From Linanthus parryae (lineage: Eukaryota; Streptophyta; Magnoliopsida; Ericales; Polemoniaceae): a DNA stretch of 64,000 bases. Below, piece after piece: positions 10,200-23,473 of this stretch. The stretch is taken from contig JALGPY010000003.1 of the NCBI GenBank assembly GCA_023055425.1, positions 19,279,001-19,343,000 of the forward strand, given 5' to 3'. The notes beneath the pieces are model-generated. The model was not told the origin of the DNA. It was given only the letters and a program-made list of their open reading frames with translations, and did not search any database. Position 1 is the first letter of the stretch; every line of letters begins with the position of its first letter. The translations under genes were made by a program, and so were the position numbers.

Positions 10200-11484
10200 T
10201 GTTGATAAGTCTGAAGCTCCTGGACATTATATTGTGAATTTACCGGCAGAGAGCTTAGCTACGTGATGATGAAAGCCAGAAACACAAGCAAAATAAATTG
10301 CTAAGTACCAAAGCTTCAAAGCTTTGAGTTACTGTAGCAGTTCATATATGTTGAATTATCTAATTGTTTTTTGTGCAGGTTTTGGTTATGATATGGATTA
10401 ATTATATGAATGCTTTTAGTAATCTATGTTCTAAGTTGATTATTGCAGGACTAAGTTGGATTGAAAATCCAATGTTCATTCTGGTGAATTAGAAGGCAAA
10501 GCTTCAAAGCTTTGAGATATTCTCGTTACCCTTTACTGCTAAGTTCATTTAGTTATCTTCATGTATGCAGGTGGATTCTGTGAGACTTAGAACTTGATAT
10601 AAGCTGATTATTGTCTATTATTGTGTGTTCTATGTTTGCTACTTGATACATTCATGTGGCTGAATGTATTTATTAGCTCAGAACTGTCAACAGACAATCC
10701 TAGCCCAGGTTTCTCATGAACTGGTAGATGATGTTTTAAGCATATCTTATTGCTACATTGTATTGTTATTTGATTGATCTTGTTGCTGAGTATATGCAGG
10801 TTTGTTAGGCGCTCTAACGTCCATAAAACAAGTCAGCAATTCATTCAAATATAGCTGTTGATTGGAGCTTATCAGAAAGGAGATAATTTAGGAATTACAC
10901 AGCTTATCTATTCTGAGTTCTTCTTTTTGTACTTAATTGTTTCATCTATTCTTCATTCCTGAAACCTCACTAAACTTAGTAGTTTGGTTGTTCATGTGAA
11001 CAACAAGAGGTTCTTATTATTTCAACATGTTGTAGCCTGTAACTAGATAGGTTGGGAACCACAAGCTGTATAAGTGTAAGGTATCTCACTTAGGCTTGAG
11101 ATCTAGGGCTAAATCTGGGTGATTAATAAGAATTTGTGTTTGAATCCTGGAGGGATTAGATCCCTCAGGCAGAGACTAGGTCCACTTGTGACTGAACTCT
11201 GTAAAATCTCTGTGTATCTGCTATTTACTTTTGTCGTAGTTACTTTCAGTTTATATTGGAAGTTTCAAAGCTTTGGAGCTTTCCAAGTCTCAAAGCTTTG
11301 GAGCCTCTATACTCTGTTGTTATCTCTTCTTGCTTCTCAAATCCTTTTCAAAGCTTTGAGATATCAACAGTTTGCTCTACTTAAGTTTCAAAAAAATTGT
11401 GTTTTGGCAAAAGCTAGCATACTATATTCACCCCCCCCCCCCTTCTAGAGTATTTATGTACCTGTTTACACCTACATTAGACAC
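10200..11484 (+). mobile_element. Copia-type LTR or LTR fragment with CAAAGCTTTG palindromes
   Basis: The last ~500 bp (10,960-11,470) align with 58,860-59,375 and end in the C-run then TTCTAGAGTATTT typical of many plant copia LTR ends. The segment carries five copies of the palindrome CAAAGCTTTG (10,317; 10,505; 11,266; 11,291; 11,349). A plausible TG start is at 10,200. No primer-binding site or coding region follows, so it is a solo LTR or a remnant. Boundaries are approximate. Confidence 0.6.
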
Positions 11485-11766
11485 TTTTATTTGTAAAGTT
11501 TTATGACAATATTTTTAAAGTTGTATAATAATAAATATTCACAAAAAAGATATAAATATAATTTTTAAGTACAACTATTACTATGAGTTATAATATTTTG
11601 GATGATAGATTATATGATATAATTTTGTATGCGAGAAGTTTTATTAGAAAATATTATAGTTAAAAGTTAAAATGTTAAATACTAAAACTAAAAGTTTTAC
11701 TCATAATTTAATATTGTTTTAATTAAGTCCGACAGTGGTTCATAATATGTAATGACTTTTACTAAC

Positions 11767-11910
11767 TCAAGGTTTGGTCTAGTGGGTAAGACTTGAGATT
11801 TAAGGGTTTGGTCTCTTTGAGGTCTCATGTTCGAACCCCAAAACGACCAATAATTCTATGGATCCTGTTAATTTAGTCGATGCACGCGTAAGCTAACCCG
11901 GACAACCACT
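11767..11910 (+). repeat. Au-like SINE
   Basis: A-box-like GGTCTAGTGGGTAAG near the start, B box GTTCGAACCCC at 11,829, and a tail reading GGATCC-TTAATTTAGTCGATGCACGCGTAAGCT then CCCGGACA. This order and tail are characteristic of the Au SINE family of plants. Confidence 0.75.
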
Positions 11911-11975
11911 GTATTTTAAAAAAATGACTCGTACTAGCCAAAGTGTAGGACATAGACAAAAAAGACAGTATAAAT

Positions 11976-12190
11976 CTCAAGGGGTTGACCTAGTGGGTTA
12001 TACTTGACACTTAAGAGCATGGTTGTCAAACTCGTGGGTTGACCAACGGGTTTAACGAGTTTAGGGGTCTAATTGGGCAATCGGGTTGACCCGCACGAAA
12101 CCCGGTGGCTGACAAACCCGCAGCAAAATCGTGCAAACTTGTCAAACCCGTAGACCCGCGAGCTGACCCGCAGGTTTATCGAGTCAACTC
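11976..12190 (+). repeat. Au-like SINE head followed by GGGTTGACC-rich repeat
   Basis: 11,976-12,018 repeats the Au SINE head (GGTTGACCTAGTGGGTTA). It then runs into a segment with repeated GGGTT(G/T)ACC, CCCGC and AAACCCG words up to 12,190. The SINE seems truncated by that repeat. No gene is present. Confidence 0.45.
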
Positions 12191-12439
12191 ACTGTAAAAA
12201 TAGTGTGGCTTTATTAGGTTTATGATCTTTAAAGTGCACGAAAAAATGAACTATATAGTCACTCATTTTCAAACACTGGTGAACCACTTGGAATACACAG
12301 TTTGCGAAATCCCATCTCGATAGAAAACTAAATACCCGAGCGAAGAGCTAAGGCTTCAGCTTCTTCGCATTCTGACAAGCAGGGACAGTAAGGCAACGAA
12401 CTCTGAGAACAAAATATGTGTTATCAAGCAGAATAAACC

Positions 12440-13582
12440 TCCACCAGCAAGACCTGGCGATGGGCTATACGCCCCTATCAAAAGTACTTTAACAAAACCA
12501 AAGTTTTGGTGGCTTCCATATCGTAGTAGCCGAAGTAGCTATAGCATCGGCATGAGGAAGCCGCTCCTCTTTGTTCTAAACATTATTGAACTCTGTTTTG
12601 CGGTGATCTATATCCAAAATAATTTGCTCAATGGTTTTGGGGGAATCATTAAAAACTGTGGCATTATGCCTATTCCACAACTCCCATAGCCCTAAATATA
12701 ATTTTTCCTTCAATGATCGTCCAATCGAACACATTTTCAGTTAACCGAAGAGACACACCTTGCCGCAATCTGTATTAAGCCCGACGAAGCACATCGAGCT
12801 CCATTACTCTTCCGCTACTTTGCATTTGTTTAGGACGTTTTCTTCTCTTTCTCTATGATGCCCGCACTTGGAGCAAATGTTTGGGATCGCTATATTTCTT
12901 CTGTGCAAGTTTTGAACGTAGGGAAGAAATTGGTGCACACACCTCCAAAAAATGAATGATTTTCTTTTGGATAATTAGCTTCCACTAAAGCTTAAAGGCT
13001 CGGGCCACCGAACCTGTAGTTGACTCCGAATAATACACGTTAGAGTTGTGTGAAGCCATTTGATACCCCGAATTCACACTGTAGATTTTGTTTCTTTCAA
13101 ATTGCCACACAACCCTATCTTCTCTAGGAGTCGGGGGGTCATATGCACATTTGATACCCTGACTTCACACTGTATAGTTTGTATGATCATCTGCACATCC
13201 ACTACCCAAAAATAGGCACACAGAGCATCTATATTCCAACTTTTTTCCTGAGCAATGAAATCAAAAACTCTTGGGACATCGTTAGTCATGTGTGTAATCA
13301 CTCTGTTGTTGTGAGTTTTGAGCATCAACTTATCATATGCTGAGATAGAATTGCCGTTCCCCACTTTCCAAATACACCTCTTCTTAATGATTTTACGAAC
13401 GTGGAGTATACTTCCCCACGCGAAGGACGGGCCATGCCCCATCTCTACATCCATGAACGAACGGTTCGCAAAATATTTAGCTTTATAATACGACTCATGA
13501 GTGAATATGGGTACCTGAGTAATCTCCAAGCTTGCTTGGCAGCAAGTCTTGATTGAAATTTTGAGATCCTTGAAGGCTAGAC
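12440..13582 (-). pseudogene. LINE RT 3' region with zinc-binding domain, unit 1 (left half)
   Basis: On the minus strand this continues the RT fragment at 47,497-48,607; the outer retrotransposon separates the two. It encodes the part after the polymerase: a segment with AKYFANRSF, FAWGSILHVR and WKVGNG, then the zinc-binding RT-associated domain with Cys/His residues. Stops and frame changes are frequent. The same region is uninterrupted in unit 2 (55,080-57,215), which fixes the insertion point. Confidence 0.8.
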
Positions 13583-14566
13583 TGTAGACACCAAAAATTC
13601 GTCAAATCAAAATGATTATGGACTAAACAGTTTCCTAATTAAATGATCAAATAAAGAAACACGACAAGAAAAATTTGGCGTCAGACACTGCTGAATAGCG
13701 AATTGCATGGCGTCACATGTAAAATTGCAGCTAAAGATCGACCATCTCAGTCGCAAACACCAACTCCGATTAAAATGGATGTTACGATCGGAAGTGCGTC
13801 TTAAGTGTACGATTACCGCAAATGTAATTGTATAAATATTGTTAGGAAAACAACCAAAATACACTTTCTTATAAGTAATCAAGCCCCCCCTAGACTTTAC
13901 AAAATTGTACAGGGTACCCCAAATTATTACAAAATTGCACAAAGACCCCTCTATCTCTCCTATAAATATAGGAGGAAGTTCATAAGTAAAAGTACACCTT
14001 TCTACACATTCCTTCACACCTTACACCTTTCTTTACATCTTTCATTACAACTTTCATACCACTTCTCACAAATTTCTCTCAAGCTCAAAGCAAAGAAAAG
14101 AGAAGCTAGCAAAGTTCTGACAGGAGAAGCCCCCAAAGGAGCCAAGATCCTCGAAGGCGGAAAGACATTGAAGGAAGAAAATCCCAAAAGACGGCGAAGC
14201 CCTGACGAGTAAGCCAAAATGATAGTTGGATCTTCAAAGACGGAGTAATCCTGAAGATCAAGCCACCCACCCCAAGAAAATCAAATCTTCAAAGAACATC
14301 GAAGTACGGTGAACTTGCGAAGAATAAGTCAAAGTCAAGCAAAAAGACCAGAAGTTCACGTGTCGGCCAAAGCCCATCAAGGACGTGCAAGATCCAACCG
14401 TCAAAAATCATCCCATCGAAGTCAAATTCCCGAGAAGAATCAGAGGAGTAGTGTTTCTACTAAATAAATACGTTTCAGAGATTTGTATCCTGCTTTCAAA
14501 TAATAAAATGACATTTGTCGTCAAATTTATGTGTTTACCCGTTTAAGCGCAAAATTTGTGTGTACA
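13583..14566 (+). repeat. 5' LTR of outer retrotransposon (984 bp)
   Basis: TGTAGACACC start, TGTACA end. The TATA box TATAAATATA (13,961-13,970) lies inside an imperfect palindrome (CTCCTATAAATATAGGAG). It matches 46,550-47,496 with scattered substitutions; about 36 bp near 14,446-14,481 are missing from the right copy. Confidence 0.9.
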
Positions 14567-14571
14567 AATTA

Positions 14572-14589
14572 TGGCACGCTCAGTGGGAC
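14572..14589 (+). other. Primer-binding site of outer retrotransposon
   Basis: TGGCACGCTCAGTGGGAC starts five bases after the 5' LTR and begins with the TGG expected from pairing with a tRNA CCA end. I do not assign the tRNA. Confidence 0.65.
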
Positions 14590-14957
14590 ATCTATGCCTC
14601 TCATCTCCTTTCACCAAAAACACAAACCCCAAAGATGGATTTGAGAGAATAAATCCCAAAGATTCCCGTCAACATGGGAAGCTCCAAGACTGTAGACCTA
14701 GATAGACCCTCTTCAAGTCCCGGAGAACATGAAACTGATCGTGTCACATGAAGCAAAGCTAGATCAACGGTTGCAGAATCCTCAAGAATCGGCCACGAGT
14801 CGAAGACGACCGAAGGACTCTTAAAGGTTCCACTTGAAGGTCGTGATGTTCATGATCTATCAAGGCGAGAAAGCAGGCTCCTTTTCAGGGACAGGACATG
14901 GGCGTACGCACCTTGATGCTGAAGGAAGTCATGAAGAGATTTTCGAATCAACTTCTG
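14590..14957 (+). other. Leader of outer retrotransposon, no gene
   Basis: Purine-rich, gag-leader-like sequence between the primer site and the chromovirus LTR. No recognisable gag frame is present. Confidence 0.5.
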
Positions 14958-16291
14958 TGTAATACCCCGTTTATCTAGAAGGGGTGAAACAGTAATTTTA
15001 GAAGCATAATAATAATTAATTTGGTAAAATAATATTTTAATAAATCTTTGAGTTTAGTTTGTAGAAAGTTTTAGAATAATATTAGAGTATTAGACACGAA
15101 TTAATTCGTAGTCGTTTTACAAATTTTAGCTAGTTTAAAGCTATAGCGCGTGTCCAACCACCGCGAGAATTGATAGGCTTGCCACACCCAATCTCCCAAC
15201 CGCATAGTACTCCACCCACACCCAAATATTTCTAATAAATATTAGTTAAATGAAATTTTTGTATCCAGGAAGTCATCTTCTTCTTCGTCCTTACGCCACC
15301 ACACCGCCTCTAACACCTTCGGGAAGCCACCATCACCGCCCCTGTCACATCACTGTGCTTAGGCTCCAAGTAAGCTCAACTATAAAAGCCCTCCCCAGCC
15401 ACCTCCTCACGCCAGCAGCCACCCTCACAACCACCACATCTCTCATCACCCTCGTTGTCTTCACCAACACCACCATCATCACTTACAACTCTCTCTCTCT
15501 CTCACTCACTCTGTCAAGCTCTCTATCTCTCCCTCTCTGTTGCTATCTGTCCTCAGCAACCGCTAGCAACAGCTGGGTGGTAGCAGCAACCACCCACCAC
15601 CGCTGCCACCATTTTCTCCGGCAACAAAGCTTGAACAAACCCACTTCTCTCTCTCTCCTCCCCTGCCTCCTCCTATCTCTCTGATTAGAGTCTCAAACTC
15701 CCCTGTCCAGAAACAGAGGACCAGCAGAGGGAAGCAGCAGCAGCAGAAGCCACTGCCTCCACCGTCGGCATCCATTGTTGCCGGCCAAAGCTTCGGCCGA
15801 ACACCACCCAAGTACCGCAGCAGCACCCAGTCCACTCCTCTGCTTCCAGACGACCCTCTGGACCCCGACCAACTCATTAGGAGGCTCAAACCGAGCTGTG
15901 AAAGCCATTAAAGCCGGCGGTGAGCTTCAACTCCGGCGACGACGCAGTGCTCTTCGACCCGACTCATAACTCGACCGTTTCGAGCGATTCTTGGTTCCGG
16001 CGACGTCTTTGTAAACCCGAGCCATTGCTAGGACGTGCTTTGCTACGGAAGTAAGGTAAGTGAACATGCCAAGCCTTGTGTGCCAAGCTCTTTTCGTGTC
16101 ACAAGTGATCTTGATATTTGTCTCAAAATGTGGTTGCTATTTATTTGTTACATGTTTTATTTGAGATATTCTTACATTTTTCAGAAATTACTTTGCTTGA
16201 TATTGTCTCACGAATAATAAGAATAATTCGTAATTAACTTAAAGTGGAAAGAGTTGTGAGGGAGAAGCTTATTATTATTATTGTCGTGTTG
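14958..16291 (+). mobile_element. Chromovirus 5' LTR, left part
   Basis: Starts TGTAATACCCCG, a common start for Tekay/Del-type chromovirus LTRs. It is cut at 16,292 by the Athila insertion and resumes at 31,138. Joined, the LTR is about 2.1 kb. It contains CT- and CAC-rich stretches (15,250-15,690) whose long ORFs are compositional. A TG start two bases earlier is also possible. Confidence 0.7.
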
Positions 16292-16296
16292 GCTGC
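16292..16296. other. Athila target duplication, left copy (GCTGC)
   Basis: GCTGC directly before the 5' LTR matches GCTGC at 31,133-31,137 directly after the 3' LTR. A perfect 5-bp duplication. Confidence 0.95.
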
Positions 16297-17762
16297 TGAT
16301 AACTCCATATTTGGAGTTATATTCTTATATGTTTTCTTACCGTTTTGCGTGTATTCCGATGCGTTTTGATAGATTTTGGATCATTTCTTGCTAAATTTGA
16401 GCATGTTGAGTCTTTGCACGTTAATGATGAGTCCGGGCACTTTTTGCATTGATTTTTGATATATTTTATCACGTTTGATCTTCCGGTATGTTTCTCGTGT
16501 TGTGGTTTTCAGGAACCGGGAGCTCGGGACGTGGCGTTGGAGCAAAAGTGAACTTCGGAAAAGTTGGAGGCTCAAAGGGATGCTCGGGAAGTGAAGACGA
16601 AAGGAAAAAAGAGCAAGAAGTTGAAGATTGAATGGAAGAGGATGAAAAGTAATCGTACACTTACCTCAAGGTAATCGTACGATTACCTTCATCCAGAAGT
16701 AATCGTACGATTACTTGAAGGTGATCGTACGATTACCTGAGAGGCAAGTAATCGTACGATCACATCAAGGTAATCGTACGATTACCTCTGCGGCCAGGAT
16801 CGAATTTTTGGGCTGTTTTCGCTATTTTGGCATAGTTTTGGGAGTTTGAAGCCACAAAAGACTTAGGAAACATTGGGGAACGACATTCAACATCAGAACA
16901 CACCTTGGAAGTCGTGCTTGGAGTGCTTGGGAGCTAGGTCGAGAGCTTGGATCATCCGTTTGGCTTCTCTTCTTCTTTTCTTCTCTAGTTTTTGATACTT
17001 GATCATGAAACTTTGTATTATGAACATGATTATGAGTAGCTAAACTCTTATTTTGGGATATCTCGTAGGAAACTAGGGTTTGATCACTACAACTTGTGGT
17101 TTATGGATTTACTCTCATGCTTTTGAGCTTAATTGATGATTTCTTATCTAGTTATGTGAATTTCATGTTTTTAATTCATCTTTTCTATTGATAGACGTAT
17201 TAATAGGATTGTGCTAGGTTATGAACGATAGAGGAATCCACGCTTGTTGCCCGGAAAATTGAAATACACACTAGCCGTATCTAGGGTTGAGGAATCTTGC
17301 TAGTTAGCTAAGAACAAGAGTAGAAATTAGTGTCGTAATGCGTGTTTGAACTTGAGTAAGCTAGAGGAATCAGTTACGATAGTTTAGGCATAGTTATTGG
17401 TTGAGACATCTTCAATATACAATTGCTCGTTTAACTAGAATAAGAAATTATCGTGTTAGTAAAACATAAATCCAACGTAGTGTGACATTCCTAGTGATCC
17501 GTAGAGATATCCTGAATTTAATCAAACTTGATAAACATCACAATCAACTCGTGCTCATTAATCTTGAAATAATTCTTTGAATTATTTGAGATAATTGTTA
17601 TTTTAATATTTAGTAGGATTAGAAACCACAAAACAACTGCGCTTTGCCCACATAAAGAACAAACTTAATAGTTAGTTACACGAAGTCTCTTGGGTTCGAC
17701 AATCCGGACTTTTCCGATTATTACTGCACCGACAACTGTGCACTTGCAGTTGGAGCGTGTCA
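16297..17762 (+). repeat. Athila 5' LTR (1,466 bp)
   Basis: Starts TGATAACTCC and ends AGCGTGTCA. Every stretch compared has an identical partner 13,370 bases downstream. It holds an array of GTAATCGTACGATTAC-type palindromes (16,648-16,788). Confidence 0.97.
16648..16788. repeat. Palindrome array in Athila 5' LTR
   Basis: Six units spaced 20-26 bp apart, each a full or near match to the 16-bp perfect palindrome GTAATCGTACGATTAC. Perfect copies start at 16,671, 16,699 and 16,770. The same array recurs in the 3' LTR (30,018-30,158), and a related larger array lies in the interior (24,592-24,950). Confidence 0.95.
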
Positions 17763-17768
17763 AGTTTT

Positions 17769-17786
17769 TGGCGCCGTTGCCGGGGA
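17769..17786 (+). other. Athila primer-binding site
   Basis: TGGCGCCGTTGCCGGGGA begins six bases after the 5' LTR. This sequence is the primer site known for Athila/Calypso elements, complementary to the 3' end of a plant tRNA-Asp. Confidence 0.85.
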
Positions 17787-17899
17787 CTTCGGTCAAATTA
17801 GCTATTAGTTTTCTCTTTAGGGATTTACTTTTCAGTTTATATTGTTACTCACCTGTTTTGTGTGTGTGATTCGCGTTTCAGGTCTGATTCATTTGGTGC

Positions 17900-20800
17900 A
17901 TGTCACGTTCTAGAGACGAGCCTTTGCATCCAACACTTGAAGACCCGGAATCCTTATTGCGAGCACAGAATAGAGACAAGAGGAAAGCAAATTCAGTTCA
18001 AATGGACGAGCAAACTAGAGCTGAGTTTGAGAGGTTCCGCAAGGGCCTCGAAGATGCGGAAGCAGCTAGAGCTGCAGCTGTGGAGGATGCAGCAAATCGA
18101 GCAAGGGAAACTGAGGAGCTTAGGGCTCAAATGGTTGCGATGCAAGCCATGATTGATCGCATGAATCCCCAGAATCCACAACAACTCCCTGGTGCAGAAA
18201 TAGTTAATGGGAACAATGGAGGAGTTAATGGTGGAAACAACGGTGGCAATGGGAACAATGGGGGTAATAATCGGAACAATAACGGCCGGAATGTGGTAGA
18301 GCAAGTCAACAATGCTGAGGAGGATGACCGTCCTTTGGTGGACTACTTCAGAACTACACCGGATGGATATCAGCCTACCATTGTCAGGCCGCAGATTAAT
18401 GCCGCGCATTTCGAGATTCGCCAACCGTTGATCAATATGGTTAGGGATGAGTGCCTATTCACGGGAGCCCCGAGTGATGATCCACATCAGCACTTGCTCA
18501 ACTTCGAGCAGATTACTTCTACCATGTATGACCAGAGAGTGCCAATCGAGACTATAAAGCTCATGCTTTTTCCCTTCTCTTTATCGGGAAAGGCAAAGAC
18601 ATGGCTTATGGAACTTCCAGCAGGCAGCATAGTTACATGGGCAGATTGTAGCAGAGAGTTTCTCCGGAAGTATCTTCCACCATCTAAGGTTGCTCAACGG
18701 ATGGCTGACATAACCACATTTAAACAGCAGGAAGATGATTCTCTGGGTGACACGTGGAGAAAGTTCAACCAGCTCCTTCGCAGATGCCCTACTCATGGGG
18801 AGCCATGGTATAAACTTCTTCACTATTTTTATAATGCTTTGGACAGGGAGACTGCTAGTGAGCTAGACATGATGGCTCAGGGCAATTTTATGGGGATGGG
18901 ACTACAGAGATGTCGTGATTTGCTAGATAATGTAGCAAAACGTGAATCCACGAGGTCTGAAACTCGTAGAAGCACGAAGTCAGATGGAGCATTGGTTAGT
19001 CAGATTGAGTCTATGGTGGAACAGAAATTTGAACATCAGATGGCAGTTATGACATCGGCTTTCAGTCATTTAAATCCATCGGCACAGGTGAAGTCAGTGG
19101 GAGAGATGGTAGCAGATGCAAATCAGGGATATGGGGATGGCATTGAAGACGTGAATTACATGGGTCAACAAAGACAGCAGCAATGGCCAAACACCTATCA
19201 TCCTAACAATCGCAATCACCCCAACTTTAGCTATGCCAATCCGAATAGTGGTTTATATGCGCCAGGTCATAGGCCAAATGTTCCATACCAAGCTCAGAGA
19301 CAGGCTCCACAACAACAGGCTTCAGCCCCACCCTCAGAAGAACAGGATACAAATGCGATGTTGAGGAAACTGTTAGCTAGCAACGACAAGATTGAGAGTA
19401 AAATTGTTGCAATGGAAGCCTCGTTAAAGAATCATGAGACACAAATTGGCCAAATAGCTAATCAGAATCCTCGACTTCCGCCAGGTATACTCCCGTCTAA
19501 CACTATTACTCCAACTGAGCAATTGAAGGCTATTACTACTCGCAGTGGGACCACTACCCAGGATCCCCCATATCCTACCCATGCGCGAGCTGAGGCGACC
19601 AAGGCCACTGAAAAAGCCTTAGATGAAGAGATTCCCGTGCCTACCGTGATTCCCCAATCAAAGGACACGGTGAGGAAGTCGGATGAGAAGCAGAAGCCAA
19701 GGGAGGAATACAGTGTGCGAGTGCCATACCCGCAGAGATTGAAGAGTCAAGAAGATGCCAAGCATTTCAAGAAGTTTGTGGATATCTTCAAGAAACTGCA
19801 CATTAATATACCTTTTGCGGAGGCCATTTCACAAATGCCGAAATATGCCAAGTTTCTCAAGGACCTCCTTTCTAATAGGAGGCGCATGGATGACTTTGAA
19901 ACCGTGACCCTGAATGAGGAGTGTAGCGCAGTTGTACAAAAGGCGCTACCAAAGAAGATGAAAGATCCGGGCGGTTTCATCATTCCTGTTACATTGGGTG
20001 ATGCATTTCATGGGAGGGCATTATGTGATCTGGGTGCAAGTATTAATTTGATGCCCACATCGGTTTTTGAGCAACTTGGTGTGGGAGATCCTAAGCCTAC
20101 CAGGATGTGTTTGCAGATGGCTGATCGCACTATAAAACGCCCCAGAGGTGTTTTGGAGGACGTATTAGTGAGAGTTGAAGGACTCATCTTCCCAGCGGAT
20201 TTTGTGATCTTAGACATGGAGGCTGACGATGATGTTCCTCTTATTTTGGGTCGCCCATTCCTAGCTACTGGGAGGACTATCATTGATGTGGCCAATGGGG
20301 AGCTGACTATGCAGATCAACGATGAGAAGGTGGCCTTCAATGTATTTGAGGCTATGAAGTTTCCCGCATATGCGGTAAGTGAGCAGTGCTTCGGGGTGGA
20401 GGCCTACACGCCGGACGACCAGGATGATATTTTATTGGAGCAGCTATATGAGGAGCTTGTTCTACTTGATTCCAGCGAGAAAGAGCAAGCATTTGATGTT
20501 CATTGGCGTCAGCCCCTACCCCTCTTTAATGAGGGAAGCAGGAAGATTCTTACTCCTTCTCTTATTACTGCTCCTATTTTAGAATTAAAGCCTTTACCTG
20601 TACATTTGAAATATCTATACTTGGGATCTAATGAGTCTTTACCTGTGATTGTTTCTGCATGTTTGGACAGGGAACAGGAGGAGCAGCTTCTCAAGGTACT
20701 ACAGGAGAGAAAGGCAGCTATGGGATGGACCATAGCGGATATCAAGGGGATCAGCCCCACAGTTTGCCAGCACAAGATTCGGCTCATGGAAGACAAGAAG

Positions 20801-23473
20801 CCGGTAGTTCAGTTTCAGCGCCGCCTCAATCCTCACATGCAGGAGGTGGTGAAGAAAGAGGTGCTTAAATGGTTGGAGGCGGGCATCATTTATCCGATTT
20901 CCGACAGCACATGGACTAGCCCGGTACAATGTGTCCCTAAGAAGGGGGGTATAACTGTGGTGGAAGGGGAAAAAGGTGATCAAATCGCTACGCGTACTGT
21001 TACTGGGTGGAGGGTTTGCATGGATTACCGCAAGCTCAATGATGCCACTTTGAAGGATCATTTTCCCCTTCCATTCGTTGATCAGATGCTTGATAGGCTG
21101 GCACATCACTCTCATTATTGCTTTTTGGATGGGTACTCCGGGTACAACCAGATAGCAATTGAGCCAGCTGACCAGGAGAAGACGACATTCACTTGTCCTT
21201 ATGGGACTTTCGCTTTTAGACGCATGCCTTTTGGGTTATGCAACGCACCTGCTACGTTTCAGAGGTGTATGATGTCGATCTTCTCTGATATGATGGAGCA
21301 GAACTTTGAAGTGTTCATGGACGACTTCTCGCTCTATGGTGATGGATTCGAAGACTGCCTGCAGCAGTTGGCCCGGGTTCTTGATAGATGCATTGACACC
21401 AACCTAGTGCTCAACTGGGAGAAGTGTCACTTCATGGTTACCGAGGGTATTGTTTTGGGCCACAAGATCTCCAGCAAAGGGTTAGAGGTGGATAGAGCCA
21501 AGATTGAGGTTATTGAGAAGCTCCCTTACCCTACCTCTGTTAAAGGGGTAAGGAGTTTCTTGGGACATGCAGGGTTCTATCGGCGCTTCATTAAAGACTT
21601 CTCGAAGATCACGAAACCTTTGTGTGGATTGCTTGAGAAGGACGCAGTTTTTGATTTTAATGCGGAGTGCAAGTCGGCTTTTGATTTGCTCAAGGAAAAG
21701 CTGATTAGCGCGCCTATCATCACCACACCAGACTGGTCCCTACCATTTGAGCTCATGTGTGATGCTAGTGATTATGCGGTGGGAGCAGTTCTAGGCCAGC
21801 GGAAAGATAAGGTAGCTCACGTCATTTATTATGCCAGTCGTACTCTTAATGATGCACAGGTTAATTATGCTACTACGGAGAAAGAGATGTTGGCAATCAT
21901 ATTTGCGTTGGACAAGTTTCGTCCATATCTTGTGGGTTCTCAGGTGACGATCTTCACGGACCATTCAGCCCTCAAGTACCTTCTCACCAAGAAGGACGCC
22001 AAGCCAAGATTGATCCGGTGGGTGTTGCTGATGCAAGAGTTCGATGTGGTGATCAAAGATAAAAAGGGGGTAGAAAATGTAGTTGCAGATCATTTGTCGA
22101 GACTGGAGAACGATAAGCAGGAAGATTTGCCGATTCGAGAGGATTTTCCAGATGAGCAGCTCATGGTTGTGGTTGCAGCTGTGCCTTGGTTTGCTGACTT
22201 GGCAAATTTCAAGGCACTCAACATTGTGCCCAAGGACCTGAATTACCACCAGAGGAAGAAGTTCTTTGCAGACGCGCGACAGTATTTTTGGGATGATCCT
22301 TATTTGTTCAAGTTGGGGGCGGACAATGTATTGCGGAGATGTGTTGCGGAACCGGACACGTTGGAGATCCTTAGACACTGCCACGAGTTGAACTGTGGGG
22401 GACATTTCGGCAAATCACGCACAGTTGCGAAGGTACTTCAGAGTGGTTTCTATTGGCCAACCTTGCATAAAGACGCCCATCTATTTGTGCAGCAGTGTGA
22501 CCGATGCCAAAGAACAGGTAATATCTCTAACCGAAATGAAATGCCTCAAAATTTCGTGTTAGAAGTAGAACCATTTGATGTGTGGGGGATTGATTTTATG
22601 GGGCCATTCCCATCGTCGCTTGGTAATCTGTATATTTTGTTGGCTGTTGATTATGTCACCAAATGGGTGGAGGCTCTGGCTTGTCCAAAGAATGATAGTG
22701 CTACAGTCGAGAGATTCTTACGCAAAAATATCTTCACAAGATTTGGAACTCCCAGAGCCATTATTAGCGACGAGGGATCACACTTTGTGAACAAGGTTTT
22801 TGCCAATACCTTGAGCAAGTATGGGGTAAAAACACACAAAATCTCACTGGCCTACCATCCACAATCCAATGGACAAGCTGAAGTGTCTAACCGTGAGATA
22901 AAGGGGATTCTAGAGAAAACTGTCAACCCAGGGCGCAAAGACTGGGCTCTACACTTGGATGATAGTTTATGGGCATACCGGACTGCATACAAGACTCCCC
23001 TTGGCATGTCTCCCTACCAACTAGTTTTCGGGAAATCATGTCATCTGCCGGTAGAACTTGAGCACAAAGCGTTTTGGGCGCTCAAGAAACTGAACCTGGA
23101 TGCTAAGCTCTCTGGTGAGCAAAGAAAGCAGGCGTTGCTTGAGTTAGAAGAGCACAGGTTGATGGCATATCAGAGTGCCAAGATATACAAAGAGAGGACC
23201 AAGCAATGGCATGACAAGCATATCATTCCGCGAGATTTCAGAGTAGGCCAGAAGGTACTGATATTCAACGCCCGACTGAAACTGTTTCCGGGCAAGCTGA
23301 AATCAAGGTGGAGTGGTCCATTTACAATTACAGAGGTTTACCCATGGGGATCGCTCGAGGTAGAAGCTGAGAATGGGAACAGGTTCAAGGTAAATGGACA
23401 GCGAGCAAAACCGTACGTGGACGGGAATTTCATTGGGGTTATCGAGAGCCTCAAACCAATTCCCGATATCTGA
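17900..23473 (+). CDS. Athila gag-pol polyprotein (1,857 aa, intact)
   Basis: One open frame encodes the structural and enzymatic proteins for reverse transcription and integration. In order: an N-terminal coiled-coil-like part; an Asn/Gly-rich stretch (~105-130); the gag domain (~178-330) with [10 protein letters not shown] and FYNALDRET, typical of Athila and without a zinc knuckle; aspartic protease around D710-L-G-A; reverse transcriptase (~1,000-1,200) with catalytic F-M1140-D1141-D1142; RNase H with D1288 and D1354; and integrase with zinc residues H1495, H1502, C1533, C1536 and catalytic D1565, D1624, E1661. All key residues seen are present. Start chosen at the first ATG after the leader (17,900). 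The stop is followed by a 2.2-kb gap before the second ORF. A single-frame gag-pol of this size fits the family. Confidence 0.96.
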   Translation: MSRSRDEPLHPTLEDPESLLRAQNRDKRKANSVQMDEQTRAEFERFRKGLEDAEAARAAAVEDAANRARETEELRAQMVAMQAMIDRMNPQNPQQLPGAEIVNGNNGGVNGGNNGGNGNNGGNNRNNNGRNVVEQVNNAEEDDRPLVDYFRTTPDGYQPTIVRPQINAAHFEIRQPLINMVRDECLFTGAPSDDPHQHLLNFEQITSTMYDQRVPIETIKLMLFPFSLSGKAKTWLMELPAGSIVTWADCSREFLRKYLPPSKVAQRMADITTFKQQEDDSLGDTWRKFNQLLRRCPTHGEPWYKLLHYFYNALDRETASELDMMAQGNFMGMGLQRCRDLLDNVAKRESTRSETRRSTKSDGALVSQIESMVEQKFEHQMAVMTSAFSHLNPSAQVKSVGEMVADANQGYGDGIEDVNYMGQQRQQQWPNTYHPNNRNHPNFSYANPNSGLYAPGHRPNVPYQAQRQAPQQQASAPPSEEQDTNAMLRKLLASNDKIESKIVAMEASLKNHETQIGQIANQNPRLPPGILPSNTITPTEQLKAITTRSGTTTQDPPYPTHARAEATKATEKALDEEIPVPTVIPQSKDTVRKSDEKQKPREEYSVRVPYPQRLKSQEDAKHFKKFVDIFKKLHINIPFAEAISQMPKYAKFLKDLLSNRRRMDDFETVTLNEECSAVVQKALPKKMKDPGGFIIPVTLGDAFHGRALCDLGASINLMPTSVFEQLGVGDPKPTRMCLQMADRTIKRPRGVLEDVLVRVEGLIFPADFVILDMEADDDVPLILGRPFLATGRTIIDVANGELTMQINDEKVAFNVFEAMKFPAYAVSEQCFGVEAYTPDDQDDILLEQLYEELVLLDSSEKEQAFDVHWRQPLPLFNEGSRKILTPSLITAPILELKPLPVHLKYLYLGSNESLPVIVSACLDREQEEQLLKVLQERKAAMGWTIADIKGISPTVCQHKIRLMEDKKPVVQFQRRLNPHMQEVVKKEVLKWLEAGIIYPISDSTWTSPVQCVPKKGGITVVEGEKGDQIATRTVTGWRVCMDYRKLNDATLKDHFPLPFVDQMLDRLAHHSHYCFLDGYSGYNQIAIEPADQEKTTFTCPYGTFAFRRMPFGLCNAPATFQRCMMSIFSDMMEQNFEVFMDDFSLYGDGFEDCLQQLARVLDRCIDTNLVLNWEKCHFMVTEGIVLGHKISSKGLEVDRAKIEVIEKLPYPTSVKGVRSFLGHAGFYRRFIKDFSKITKPLCGLLEKDAVFDFNAECKSAFDLLKEKLISAPIITTPDWSLPFELMCDASDYAVGAVLGQRKDKVAHVIYYASRTLNDAQVNYATTEKEMLAIIFALDKFRPYLVGSQVTIFTDHSALKYLLTKKDAKPRLIRWVLLMQEFDVVIKDKKGVENVVADHLSRLENDKQEDLPIREDFPDEQLMVVVAAVPWFADLANFKALNIVPKDLNYHQRKKFFADARQYFWDDPYLFKLGADNVLRRCVAEPDTLEILRHCHELNCGGHFGKSRTVAKVLQSGFYWPTLHKDAHLFVQQCDRCQRTGNISNRNEMPQNFVLEVEPFDVWGIDFMGPFPSSLGNLYILLAVDYVTKWVEALACPKNDSATVERFLRKNIFTRFGTPRAIISDEGSHFVNKVFANTLSKYGVKTHKISLAYHPQSNGQAEVSNREIKGILEKTVNPGRKDWALHLDDSLWAYRTAYKTPLGMSPYQLVFGKSCHLPVELEHKAFWALKKLNLDAKLSGEQRKQALLELEEHRLMAYQSAKIYKERTKQWHDKHIIPRDFRVGQKVLIFNARLKLFPGKLKSRWSGPFTITEVYPWGSLEVEAENGNRFKVNGQRAKPYVDGNFIGVIESLKPIPDI

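Noticed and set aside
15250..15969. Several long frames on both strands rich in Ser, Leu, Pro and Trp
   Set aside because: They lie in the chromovirus LTR, in CT/CAC-rich DNA, overlap each other and show no domain.
18127..18312. Pro/Leu-rich minus-strand frame
   Set aside because: It is the complement of the Asn/Gly-rich part of the Athila gag.
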